IMG/VR virus record: IMGVR_UViG_3300006165_001806
Coordinates: 1-23,718 of that record
DNA length: 23,718 nt
From: a virus
Direction: 5' to 3' (one strand)
This document shows positions 1 to 6,153 of this stretch, piece by piece (the first letter of the stretch is position 1; each line of letters opens with the position of its first letter). The position numbers and the translations under genes are program-made. Under the pieces are notes generated by a model. The model was not told where the DNA came from. It was given only the letters and a program-made list of their open reading frames with translations, and made no database searches.

Positions 1-42
1 CTCCGCAAGGACTTCGCGTCTCTTCTCCCCTTGCTCGCTCAT
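1..42 (-). CDS. N-terminal 14 codons of an unknown gene running off the left edge
   Basis: An ATG at 42-40 opens a frame that reads MSEQGEKRREVLAE and leaves the window. An AGGAG ribosome site (read on the minus strand at 53-49) sits 6 bases upstream and overlaps the stop codon of the PurA-family gene, the same spacing seen throughout this operon. The visible peptide is charged and gives no clue to function. The start is well supported; the product is unknown. Confidence 0.6.
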   Translation of the reverse strand, partial: MSEQGEKRREVLAE

Positions 43-51
43 TTTTAACTC

Positions 52-1041
52 CTAAATGCTATGGGGATTATCCGAAAAGAATACTTCCATATTCTTGTCC
101 AGCCTGCTCTTGATAAACTCTCTAGTATTCTCTTCTGTTTGCAGGTCTGTCGTCTCTCCATCAATAATTAGGTTCCACTGCCCGAGTTCTCGCAGAATGT
201 CGACTTTATTGAAAACTATTTTGGTGACCCCGTTTATTTTACTTGCCTTCTCTATCAAAGAGACATCTGCCCAATTACATTGTCGAGGGCGACCAGTAGT
301 GGCTCCATACTCTCCTCCGATGTCGCGCAATTTTGAGAAAATGGGCTCATCAGGCTCGAAACTTTTACTTCCAACATATGTTTCATATATCTTTGCTACT
401 CCCCACACATCCCTGACCCACGCAGGAGGGATTGCGTTCAGCAGCGCCCCAGCGGTCGTACAGTGGCTTGAGGTGACGTATGGGTAGTCTCCATGGTCAA
501 TGTCTAGTCCGAACCCTTGTGCGCCCTCACAGAGGATGACCGGGGAAGTGCCGTTACCATGGAATTCCTCATAAAGGTCTATCAAGAACGGCTGAAGCTC
601 TGGTACATCTTTAGCTTGGATCCCTGCCCTAGCGTATTTGTCTCGGTAGGCAGGGCCATTCCCTCTCTTGGTAGTTCCTATCTTGTTCTCCGAGCTATCT
701 TCTTCAAGATGTGATTGGGTTATGACATGAGTGTTCGCCGCAACATAAACGAGACCTTCTACATCGATGCCGCCCTCTCGTAGTTCATCCATCTCTTTAA
801 AGAACTGTTCTACGTTTATAACGCAGCCGGAACCAATGATGGATTTAACTCCAAAGAATACCCCGGCAGGTATATGATGAGTTATAAATTTCTTGCCCTC
901 ATGATAGATCGTATGCCCCGCGTTGCAGCCACCATTGTAACGTAGCACATGGGTATAATAATTGTTCTTACACAGATGATGTGTAATTTTTCCCTTACCA
1001 CAATCTCCGTATTGGAGGTCTACAATTATGTCTGCGATCAT
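52..1041 (-). CDS. purA: Adenylosuccinate synthetase family protein (PurA/PurZ-like), short phage form
   Basis: PurA joins IMP and aspartate using GTP to make adenylosuccinate, the first step from IMP to AMP. This 329-residue protein carries the P-loop-like segment YGDCGKGK (11-18) with the catalytic Asp13, the GGCNAGHT segment with the acid His43, the IGTTKRGNGPAYRDKYAR segment, LDIDHGDYPYVTSS, the aspartate-binding loop GATTGRPRQCNW, and NKVD near the end, the guanine-recognition motif. It is about 100 residues shorter than bacterial PurA (~430) and close in length to archaeal PurA and phage PurZ (~340). The opening IVDLQYG resembles phage PurZ, the enzyme that makes the precursor of 2-aminoadenine, but the retained Asp13, NKVD and standard aspartate loop favour an IMP/GTP enzyme, or a PurZ0-like intermediate. 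An AAGGA site precedes the ATG. It has its own promoter after a terminator. Family is sure; substrate is not. Confidence 0.92.
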   Translation of the reverse strand: MIADIIVDLQYGDCGKGKITHHLCKNNYYTHVLRYNGGCNAGHTIYHEGKKFITHHIPAGVFFGVKSIIGSGCVINVEQFFKEMDELREGGIDVEGLVYVAANTHVITQSHLEEDSSENKIGTTKRGNGPAYRDKYARAGIQAKDVPELQPFLIDLYEEFHGNGTSPVILCEGAQGFGLDIDHGDYPYVTSSHCTTAGALLNAIPPAWVRDVWGVAKIYETYVGSKSFEPDEPIFSKLRDIGGEYGATTGRPRQCNWADVSLIEKASKINGVTKIVFNKVDILRELGQWNLIIDGETTDLQTEENTREFIKSRLDKNMEVFFSDNPHSI

Positions 1042-1075
1042 GTTGTGTTCCTTTGTTGTTTAATAACGTACCGGG

Positions 1076-1104
1076 ACCATAACACAGCCGATGGGGTTGT
1101 GCAA
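1076..1104 (-). promoter_or_regulatory. Candidate sigma-70 promoter for the PurA-family gene
   Basis: On the minus strand TTGCAC is followed after 17 bases by TATGGT, with TGT directly before the -10 (extended -10). It lies between the terminator at 1124-1156 and the gene start at 1041, leaving a leader of about 30 bases. The -35 is weak (3 of 6), so the call rests on the extended -10 and on position. Confidence 0.45.
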
Positions 1105-1123
1105 GCATGTTTTTATTTTATAC

Positions 1124-1156
1124 AAAAAAAACCCCTACCTAGACGGTAGGGGTTTT
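1124..1156 (-). terminator. Rho-independent terminator after the 179-aa structural gene
   Basis: A 12-bp perfect stem (AAAACCCCTACC, 5-base loop, GGTAGGGGTTTT on the minus strand) is followed by a run of T. It lies 38 bases past the stop codon at 1194. The A-run on the other side means it could also stop plus-strand transcription, but no plus-strand gene is present. Confidence 0.85.
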
Positions 1157-1193
1157 GAACATAACTTAAGTTATTTTCAGGGTATCAGTGGAT

Positions 1194-1733
1194 TTAGCCT
1201 CCAATGATGTGGAGTTTTATAGCAGTCGCGCCAGTGCGCTGAAATAAAAGTATTGCCGACTCGTTCTCGGCTAGCGTTTGTCCCGCGTCTGAGAGAGTGA
1301 CGCCCGTGCCACCGGCAAAAGTTAATACTTGATCCCCATCATTAATGTAGTAACACTTGACAGTTTGGTGGTTTGCCGTCAACCCAAGATTGCCGACAAT
1401 ATTAGAGGCAGTATCAGTAGTTACAGTGCCACCACCTGTCACTGACGTGTGAACTACGATACCCTTTGAGATATTCCCATGAGTTAGTGTGTGACTCCGT
1501 GCATCAACATCTGTTGTCTCCAAACCCTCTTTTATGCGACCAGCGGTCACTGTGAGGCCTCCAGCGGTGACTGTGACTCCTCCTGTCGTGGCCGTGAGGC
1601 CAGCGGCTGCCGTAACTGCTCCGACCACTCCTAGGGTACTCCCAACAGTTGCCGTGCTGTCTAGCGTCGCTGCGCCTTGAATATTAACCGTGTTCGTAAA
1701 TGTCGCTGGGGCTTTTTCTTCTACTCTAGCCAT
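1194..1733 (-). CDS. Low-complexity phage structural protein (fibre- or decoration-like)
   Basis: The 179-residue protein is rich in Thr, Gly, Ala and Val. Its first half has short repeats such as TVTAGGLTVTAG and an alternating pattern expected for beta-helix or fibre shafts, resembling the repeat region of the large fibre at 14082-16343. The second half (about 85-179) is less repetitive and may be a small globular tip ending in an LHIIGG tail. An AGGAG site lies 8 bases before the ATG. It is flanked by a terminator and by the TAAATAGT motif found before two other virion-type genes, which supports a late structural role. No specific family is recognised; fibre, head fibre or decoration protein are all possible. 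Confidence 0.7.
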   Translation of the reverse strand: MARVEEKAPATFTNTVNIQGAATLDSTATVGSTLGVVGAVTAAAGLTATTGGVTVTAGGLTVTAGRIKEGLETTDVDARSHTLTHGNISKGIVVHTSVTGGGTVTTDTASNIVGNLGLTANHQTVKCYYINDGDQVLTFAGGTGVTLSDAGQTLAENESAILLFQRTGATAIKLHIIGG

Positions 1734-1800
1734 TTTAATTTCTCCTGTGTTAGTGTTTTGAAAACTGACCTTCTGTTCCCAGAAGTTTTTATGTTCAATA

Positions 1801-1808
1801 TAAATAGT
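1801..1808 (-). promoter_or_regulatory. TAAATAGT motif (ACTATTTA on coding strand), candidate late promoter
   Basis: On the minus strand the sequence reads AACTATTTATATTGAA, 14 of 16 bases identical to the element before the fibre gene at 17636. It lies 68 bases upstream of the 179-aa structural gene in a 113-base gap (1734-1846). That gap otherwise holds a 6-bp hairpin at 1770-1785 whose T-run points the wrong way for these genes. Confidence 0.4.
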
Positions 1809-1846
1809 TCGTTATAACCGGAAAAGACATACACTTTGTACTACTA

Positions 1847-2077
1847 TTAGAAATCTAGTTCCAGTTGTTCATCTCCGTCTAGATAGGGGCGTCGATGCCT
1901 GTGATGGTAGTCCTGTACAATTTGGTTCCATATGTCAAGAGGAATTTTCACTGCCACCCTATCCGGGTCCACTTCAAAGTCTGTGTTCTCTACCTCAAGG
2001 AACACGTTTTCTCCGTCCGAAACGTCCTGGAATAAGTGGTGGGTGTCGCCAGATGAAATTGTGTCTTTAGACGACAT
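1847..2077 (-). CDS. Small acidic protein of unknown function
   Basis: A 76-residue frame with an acidic N-terminal half, a predicted strand VAVKIPLDIWNQIV, then a His/Arg-rich stretch (YHHRHRR) and an acidic end. I do not recognise a family. It starts inside the last codons of the zinc-ribbon gene (11-base overlap), so it is likely translated by coupling and belongs to the small-gene cluster driven from 3043-3071. It is the last gene of that cluster. Confidence 0.65.
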   Translation of the reverse strand: MSSKDTISSGDTHHLFQDVSDGENVFLEVENTDFEVDPDRVAVKIPLDIWNQIVQDYHHRHRRPYLDGDEQLELDF

Positions 2078-2345
2078 TTTTGCCTTCCTTCAAGTCGCTT
2101 ACCATACTTTCTATCATCGCTTGAGCCTCCGCCCAACAAGGAGGGCAGTAAAGGTTAACCTTGTTTTGTTCCTTCCTCACTACAACGAACCAGCTTTTTA
2201 CTTCTTCCTCGGATTCCTTGTCAAACGCCCGCTGGCACATCAGACACTCATCCGCGAGCCTGCCAAACATCCCTAGTTTCTTTTGGAGATCTTTTTTCGA
2301 GTTCTTCTCCTTCTTCCGGTTAATTTTTCTTGATATGCTACCCAT
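2067..2345 (-). CDS. Small zinc-ribbon-like protein
   Basis: The protein has a very basic N-terminus (residues 1-25, many Lys/Arg) followed by two CxxC pairs, C34-C37 and C67-C70, separated by a beta-rich segment (SWFVVVRKE). This is a typical small zinc ribbon. The reading frame stays open upstream to a GTG at 2381, but I place the start at the ATG at 2345: a GAGGA ribosome site lies 7 bases before it and the ATG overlaps the upstream stop as TAATG. The product is then 92 residues. Similar small CxxC proteins are common in phages infecting aquatic bacteria (from memory); the partner, nucleic acid or protein, is unknown. Confidence 0.75.
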   Translation of the reverse strand: MGSISRKINRKKEKNSKKDLQKKLGMFGRLADECLMCQRAFDKESEEEVKSWFVVVRKEQNKVNLYCPPCWAEAQAMIESMVSDLKEGKNVV

Positions 2346-2551
2346 TAGTAAGTCCTCATAATATTTTGGATTTGTTTCCACGGCAACAAATGTTTGCAGC
2401 CCCTGTCGTCAAGTACTACACAGCCGGAGGTTCTAGCCGTTATTATTTTCGCCTTGTGGGGGTGCCCGTCTATCATGGCAGTACAGAATTTCCCCACTAC
2501 TAAGGCTCGATGGTTTTTATCACGCACATCTATCGTGTTCATATGTGGCAC
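2345..2551 (-). CDS. Small protein of unknown function (68 aa)
   Basis: The protein is beta-rich with segments such as RALVVGKFCTAMIDG and GCVVLDDRG, suggesting a small barrel, and ends LPWKQIQNIMRTY. I choose the GTG at 2551 because an AGGAG site lies exactly 6 bases upstream, inside the end of the preceding gene; the in-frame ATG at 2581 has no ribosome site. Its stop overlaps the next ATG as TAATG. No family is recognised. Confidence 0.65.
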   Translation of the reverse strand: MPHMNTIDVRDKNHRALVVGKFCTAMIDGHPHKAKIITARTSGCVVLDDRGCKHLLPWKQIQNIMRTY

Positions 2552-2553
2552 GG

Positions 2554-2823
2554 CTAACTCCTTTTTCTTGTCCACGCACATCGGGAGTTCCCGAGAGCGC
2601 GATGCATTTTTTCTAAAGCGGGGGCTTCTTCTCGAAAGTAGGAGGAAGCTAGCTGCCCTTTCTCTTCAGTGTGGACACAGAAAGGGTATGTAGCTATTCT
2701 TTTTTCCCTTTCTCCTTCATCCACTAGTGTGTCTGCAAGCCTTAAAGTATCGAGGGGCCTGCCTCTGTAGGCGGCGATAAAGACCTTGGCTACCGTTAGG
2801 GCTTTTTTTAAAAACATAATCAT
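2554..2823 (-). CDS. Small protein of unknown function (89 aa)
   Basis: Its ATG at 2823 overlaps the TGA of the 53-aa gene as ATGA, which argues for this start. The frame stays open upstream to 2988, but that part is a shadow of the 53-aa gene. The N-terminus MIMFLKKALTVAKVFIAAYRG is hydrophobic/basic and could be membrane-associated; the rest is charged, with Cys at 48 and 82. No family is recognised. There is no clear ribosome site, so translational coupling to the upstream gene is likely. Confidence 0.6.
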   Translation of the reverse strand: MIMFLKKALTVAKVFIAAYRGRPLDTLRLADTLVDEGEREKRIATYPFCVHTEEKGQLASSYFREEAPALEKMHRALGNSRCAWTRKRS

Positions 2824-2981
2824 AATTGTATTATTACAACACTTCCGGTTGTACTCCCGGAAGGGGTCGCTATTTCTACGTCCTCCCTCTTCTTTCTTCT
2901 CTCTTGTTCTTCGATGTATCTCTCCCACTCCGGGGGCGGACGGGGTATCGGTATCCTTACATACGGGTACTCTTCCGACAT
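2820..2981 (-). CDS. 53-aa proline-rich small phage protein
   Basis: This short gene reads MSEEYPYVRIPIPRPPPE, then a highly charged Glu/Arg/Lys helix (about 18-36), and ends in the hydrophobic stretch SVVIIQL. A GGGGGAG ribosome site precedes the ATG, and its TGA overlaps the next start as ATGA. The Pro-rich start, charged middle and hydrophobic tail recall tiny proteins common in marine phages (from memory). It is the first gene after the strong promoter at 3043-3071. A 10-codon frame (start 3011) precedes it and ends at its start codon as TGATG, so it could be a leader. Function is unknown. Confidence 0.6.
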   Translation of the reverse strand: MSEEYPYVRIPIPRPPPEWERYIEEQERRKKREDVEIATPSGSTTGSVVIIQL

Positions 2982-3027
2982 CACCCACTCCCCCTGTGTC
3001 TCATCTTATACATCCCTGTCTCCTAAA

Positions 3028-3501
3028 CTAGAATATGCCGTTATCATAACTAGCTTGGTCTGTCTTGTCAAGGTCTATTTTTCTGTCATGCATTAATACG
3101 CCATCAAGATGATCTATCTCGTGTTGCACACATACAGTTTCTAGGATATTGTCTTCCGAGAAATAAAGCGGCGCCGGATGATTGTCTGCTTTAACTTCAA
3201 CATTCGCGTACCTTCCAGTTAACACCACATCCCCAGGGAAGGACAGGCACCCCTCTTGGAAACTGATCCTTTTAAACTGGCTGACGACCACCGGATTTAC
3301 CAGTATCAAGGGTTTGTCAACCTTTATCACACAAACCCTACTGTCAATTCCCACTTGGTTTGCGGCCAGGCCGACGCCACTGTCTTGCTCCTCCAGATAA
3401 GTAAGCATTTCCTCCCCTAGAGAAACTGCCGCGCTTAAATCCATGGCGGACATACATTTTTTCCTCAGTAATATTTCGTCTTTTACAATTTTAAACTTCA
3501 T
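3028..3501 (-). CDS. def: Peptide deformylase
   Basis: This enzyme removes the formyl group from the N-terminal Met of new proteins. All three family motifs are intact: GVGLAANQVG (42-51), EGCLSFP (83-89, metal ligand Cys85) and HEIDHLDG (127-134, ligands His127 and His131, catalytic Glu128). At 157 residues it is slightly shorter than bacterial enzymes (~165-170) and lacks a long C-terminal helix, as is usual for phage forms. The ATG directly follows the stop of a 29-codon frame (TAAATG). It lies in the small-gene operon downstream of GroEL. Phage deformylases probably sustain protein maturation late in infection; the target here is unknown. A promoter for the next genes is embedded in its 3' end. 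Confidence 0.95.
   Translation of the reverse strand: MKFKIVKDEILLRKKCMSAMDLSAAVSLGEEMLTYLEEQDSGVGLAANQVGIDSRVCVIKVDKPLILVNPVVVSQFKRISFQEGCLSFPGDVVLTGRYANVEVKADNHPAPLYFSEDNILETVCVQHEIDHLDGVLMHDRKIDLDKTDQASYDNGIF
3043..3071 (-). promoter_or_regulatory. Strong sigma-70 promoter inside the end of def
   Basis: TTGACA (6 of 6) is followed after exactly 17 bases by TATGAT (5 of 6) on the minus strand. It lies within the last codons of the deformylase gene and points at the small-gene cluster that starts at 2981, giving a leader of about 55 bases. Confidence 0.7.
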
Positions 3502-3591
3502 TTAATAATACTCAAGTATAGTAATACATAGGAACATAACTGCTAAAACGGCGCTCATCTCAAGGCAAAGTCTTAGTTCTTCTTCACTCAT
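3502..3591 (-). CDS. Possible 29-aa single-span membrane peptide
   Basis: The 98-base gap between the PAP2 gene and def holds an ATG-started frame of 29 codons: a charged head MSEEELRLCLEM followed by a hydrophobic stretch SAVLAVMFLCITILEYY that could span the membrane. It begins 8 bases after the PAP2 stop and its stop abuts the def ATG, so it fits the operon perfectly. There is no clear ribosome site. It is a candidate small membrane protein of unknown role; it could also be non-coding. Confidence 0.4.
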   Translation of the reverse strand: MSEEELRLCLEMSAVLAVMFLCITILEYY

Positions 3592-3599
3592 ACAGGTGA

Positions 3600-4220
3600 T
3601 TATTCTTCATATAGTTTACAATTTTCTATAACGGATTTTACCAGGAAGAAACTCATCGTTGCCAGAAGAAACCCCGAGCCTACATCAATAATATAATGTT
3701 GTTTCAAAACAAGAGTTGATAAAGATATTCCGATAGCCCACAAACAGAACAAAGACCGGAGCCCTCTTAATTTCTCTGCTGCCTCCGAGAAAAACATGCC
3801 CCAGTACATAAGCCATGCAAAACATACATGTCCACTTGGGAAGGTATTGTTCGCACCATCTATCTTCCTGGTGACCTCCACAACGATTTCTGAAATGGTG
3901 ATCGGCTCAAATTCTCCCCGAGGATAAAAAGAAGGGAAGTAAAGGTAGAAGAAGTTCAAGGCTACCGTGGCGATGATAAAAGACCAAAGGGTTGTAAAGA
4001 ATGCTTTCCTCGATTTTAATAATAGTAGCGTTGCCGCCCCGATAACCGGTACAATGCTGTGGTATACCCAGATGTATTCAGGCATGAAGGGGATCGCATG
4101 ATCCAACTCCGTCATAAGATCGTATTCGTTTCTAGTTACGTGATTTTGAATTAGGAAGTAGATTAGTAGGTTGATAGACAAGAAAAGTGATAGATATTTT
4201 GCCTTCACCCTCGTGGACAT
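3600..4220 (-). CDS. PAP2-family membrane phosphatase
   Basis: The protein has about six hydrophobic segments and PAP2 catalytic motifs: FPSGH (near 127-131) and KQHYIIDVGSG, whose His175 and Asp179 form the last motif. The first motif (KxxxxxxRP) is not in standard form; the arrangement resembles the inositol-phosphorylceramide-synthase-like branch. Such enzymes act on lipid phosphates, for example undecaprenyl or phosphatidate phosphates, at the inner membrane. I place the start at the ATG at 4220, which has GGGAG upstream; an in-frame TTG at 4265 would add 15 residues. The role for a phage is unclear: lipid remodelling or envelope changes are possible. The 88 bases upstream are A/T-rich and hold only a weak promoter-like sequence. 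Confidence 0.8.
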   Translation of the reverse strand: MSTRVKAKYLSLFLSINLLIYFLIQNHVTRNEYDLMTELDHAIPFMPEYIWVYHSIVPVIGAATLLLLKSRKAFFTTLWSFIIATVALNFFYLYFPSFYPRGEFEPITISEIVVEVTRKIDGANNTFPSGHVCFAWLMYWGMFFSEAAEKLRGLRSLFCLWAIGISLSTLVLKQHYIIDVGSGFLLATMSFFLVKSVIENCKLYEE

Positions 4221-4308
4221 CGATAAACTACTCCCATTACACCAGAAGAGCGCGTAACTGCTCAATAATAAATATGGTTTAGAACTCTGTAATGCAATAA
4301 AAAAAGGA

Positions 4309-4644
4309 TTATTTAAAATAAATTTGTATAAACATTATAATCAAACCGAGTACGAGGCAAATGATGGTCTTAGGGGTGAGCATACTTTCTTTCATTAAGG
4401 CGTAGGTCAATATAGAAAAAACCAGGTTGCTTACACCAAACCCAACGAGCTTCGACGTCCACAACTGCCCCCCATCCTCAACAATGTGTTTGATCGCATA
4501 CCAGAAACAAAGCCCCATCGGGATGGCGAATATAAGCTGCGCCAGCAGGGGACGATCCTTCCACCAAGGCCAGACAAACTGTGAGTTGAATTGGAACCAT
4601 GCAAGGATATTCCCCAACATAAAGTATAGGATCCCAGAGATCAC
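4309..4644 (-). CDS. Small four-helix membrane protein
   Basis: The 111-residue protein has four hydrophobic segments (roughly 3-20, 34-52, 66-84, 91-110), joined by short loops with NSQFVWPWWKDRP and KESMLTPKT. The layout and aromatic loop resemble a conserved small membrane protein of marine phages (from memory), without known function. It starts with GTG two bases after the preceding stop, which suggests coupling. A holin role cannot be excluded, but four spans and a length of 111 are also consistent with a small transporter-like protein. Confidence 0.7.
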   Translation of the reverse strand: MISGILYFMLGNILAWFQFNSQFVWPWWKDRPLLAQLIFAIPMGLCFWYAIKHIVEDGGQLWTSKLVGFGVSNLVFSILTYALMKESMLTPKTIICLVLGLIIMFIQIYFK

Positions 4645-4646
4645 AG

Positions 4647-4991
4647 CTAAACTTCTAAGTTAGATACGCGGAGGATGTTGGTCAGGTCCATCGAAGTATG
4701 GACGCTAGCAAGCATCGCCGTCTGTATGAACATCAATGTCTTCTCCTCAAGAGGGACAATTACTTTTCCGTCCTTCTCTTCTATGTCACGAGCCTCCTCC
4801 ATGATATAATTCAATTCAATTTTAAGTTTTGAACTTATAGAGTAGGCTTCGGTCAAGAGGGAAATGAGATATATATTTGTTTCTTCCTCTTGAAGAAAAT
4901 ATAAAAGATTACTCGTGTGCATAGAGATGTTGCGATCGCAGTCCGCAGCTATTTTCTCCATATTCTGCAATTCCATAGAATAGGTACTCAT
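4647..4991 (-). CDS. Helical protein of unknown function (114 aa)
   Basis: The sequence is almost entirely predicted helix with heptad-like hydrophobic spacing (for example LLYFLQEEETNIYLISLLTE, and a second helix over 84-104). There is no membrane segment and no recognised family. A GGAGAG ribosome site lies in the end of the preceding gene, 7 bases before the ATG. Part of the run of small genes downstream of GroEL. Confidence 0.65.
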   Translation of the reverse strand: MSTYSMELQNMEKIAADCDRNISMHTSNLLYFLQEEETNIYLISLLTEAYSISSKLKIELNYIMEEARDIEEKDGKVIVPLEEKTLMFIQTAMLASVHTSMDLTNILRVSNLEV

Positions 4992-4994
4992 CGG

Positions 4995-5315
4995 TTACTC
5001 TCCAGAAAATTTGGCGGCCACAGTCTTAATTGGTCCCACGACAGTTATGTTTAAAGCGCCATAGTTCGAGTTACTACTGAGTTGCACCCTGGTGAACTCT
5101 TGGTCTTTTCTTAGCCCTTCGGGTAGCAGTCCCTGTTCAAGCTTCTCTTTTTCTTGCAGAGCTTCTTTAAGGGTTATGACGTGATTCGTGTTGATATATA
5201 TAGTTCTCAAGGCATACCTATTCGTTGTTGTTACCTTTTTGTGGCTGCCAAGGGTCGTAAACGTCAAGTCCATAGGGGATTCATATAGTTGTGTCATAGC
5301 TACAAAATTATTCAT
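4995..5315 (-). CDS. Small protein of unknown function (106 aa)
   Basis: The N-terminal half is beta-rich with many Thr residues (MDLTFTTLGSHKKVTTTNRY), a central charged helix (KEALQEKEKLEQG), then another strand-rich part ending VAAKFSGE. No family is recognised. AGGAG lies 7 bases before the ATG; the gene overlaps the preceding one by 8 bases, so the two are probably translated together. Confidence 0.65.
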   Translation of the reverse strand: MNNFVAMTQLYESPMDLTFTTLGSHKKVTTTNRYALRTIYINTNHVITLKEALQEKEKLEQGLLPEGLRKDQEFTRVQLSSNSNYGALNITVVGPIKTVAAKFSGE

Positions 5316-5529
5316 TGTTATCTCCTGTTAGATAAACGTCTCTCTTCTCAACATACCAAACCGCTCCATCGTAGATTACCCCAACCGTACTGTTTTCTTT
5401 TGTTTCTACCACCAAGAGCTTCTTGGGCTCTTTCAATCGCATAAAAGTTATCGGATGTTTGTCGGGTTTATGTGTTAGTGTGGCCGAGGACGGGATATGT
5501 ACTAAGTCGCCTCGTTTAAATTTAATCAC
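5308..5529 (-). CDS. Small SH3-like barrel protein
   Basis: The 73-residue protein begins MIKFKRGDLVHIPSSATL and has the strand pattern and spacing of a small SH3-like barrel (KRGDLVHIP ... KKLLVVETKE ... VGVIYDGAVWYVEKRDVYL). Such domains usually bind protein or nucleic acid; no partner is known. It starts with GTG overlapping the upstream stop region, with GGAG 4 bases before. The fold is inferred from pattern only. Confidence 0.65.
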   Translation of the reverse strand: MIKFKRGDLVHIPSSATLTHKPDKHPITFMRLKEPKKLLVVETKENSTVGVIYDGAVWYVEKRDVYLTGDNNE

Positions 5530-5833
5530 ACTGCTCCTGTTCTTCCGCTAGCTTCTTTTGTTCCGACGCCATGGCCGCTTTGGCTGTTTGATAATTTATT
5601 AAAATCGCGTCTGTGTCACACAGAATCAAATCTACCTCGTATAAAGCCTCTCTCACCTCGTGTATGTTATCATGTACCGCCTGGGCGTTTATAGTTTCCT
5701 TATCCGCCTCCTGCGCGAGGGAGTTCATGAGTTCGTGGACTCTTATAGCTCCGTCTATGGCGGCAGAGAGCGCTTGTTTGGCTTCGCCGGGGGCGTCCTC
5801 CAGGTCTATAGTTCTTTCAATCTTTAGCTTCAT
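5522..5833 (-). CDS. Helical coiled-coil-like protein of unknown function (103 aa)
   Basis: The protein is acidic and Ala/Glu/Gln-rich, with long helices (AKQALSAAIDGAIRVHELM, and a C-terminal charged helix SEQKKLAEEQEQ) separated by a DTDAILINYQ segment. No family is recognised. AGGGA precedes the ATG, one base after the stop of the coiled-coil/TM protein. Its end overlaps the next GTG. Confidence 0.65.
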   Translation of the reverse strand: MKLKIERTIDLEDAPGEAKQALSAAIDGAIRVHELMNSLAQEADKETINAQAVHDNIHEVREALYEVDLILCDTDAILINYQTAKAAMASEQKKLAEEQEQCD

Positions 5834-5834
5834 T

Positions 5835-6122
5835 TTAATCCCTCATGACTCCACTTAGTAACGCAGCCGTGATTAGTCCGATTAAAGAGGTCGCGAAAAT
5901 CCACATAATCTTGGAGGAGGTTTCTTTCCAGCTTTCAAGCTCTCGCAATCTAGCGTAGATTCCCTCATCCGGATGGTAAACCGCCTCTTTTATTTGCGTG
6001 ATGTCAGTTGCCATGTCTTCTTGGCGATCTTTCACCATTTCTATGACATCAACCATGCGCTGTATTTTACTGTTGAGATCGACTAGATCCCGGTGTATTT
6101 GATTGACGTCTAAACCTTCCAA
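5835..6122 (-). CDS. Coiled-coil plus C-terminal TM protein (XhlA/holin-like)
   Basis: The 95-residue protein has a long amphipathic helix (about 7-50), a conserved-looking HPDEGIYARLRELESWK segment, then one membrane span (about 70-92, IMWIFATSLIGLITAALL) and a short tail. This arrangement matches small phage lysis accessory proteins of the XhlA type, which sit in the inner membrane and help release endolysin, but similar shapes occur in tail-associated proteins. Translation starts with TTG, supported by GAGGA 8 bases upstream. It follows GroEL by 32 bases. The amidase at 9009-9890 lacks a signal peptide, so a membrane partner for it is expected somewhere. Confidence 0.65.
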   Translation of the reverse strand: MEGLDVNQIHRDLVDLNSKIQRMVDVIEMVKDRQEDMATDITQIKEAVYHPDEGIYARLRELESWKETSSKIMWIFATSLIGLITAALLSGVMRD

Positions 6123-6153
6123 AATGTTAATCCTCAGTTATCTTTAAGTAGTG

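Noticed and set aside
52-1041. Firm assignment as a Z-genome (2-aminoadenine) phage
   Set aside because: Asp13, the aspartate loop and NKVD are PurA-like, and no MazZ, DatZ or DpoZ partner is in the window.
1042-1193. tRNA or other structured RNA gene in the widest gap
   Set aside because: The gap is explained by a terminator and a promoter; no T-loop or cloverleaf pattern is visible.
1770-1785. CTTCTG-TTCC-CAGAAG hairpin with TTTTT as a terminator
   Set aside because: The T-run follows only on the plus strand, where nothing is transcribed as far as I can see; in the gene direction it is preceded by A and lacks a T-run.
1799-1806. TATAAATA, identical to the T4 late promoter core
   Set aside because: It reads on the plus strand, pointing away from the adjacent minus-strand structural gene, and no plus-strand gene follows.
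2554-2988. A single 144-aa minus-strand gene over this stretch
   Set aside because: The first 55 codons overlap the well-supported 53-aa gene in another frame and lack a ribosome site; the coupled ATG at 2823 is better.
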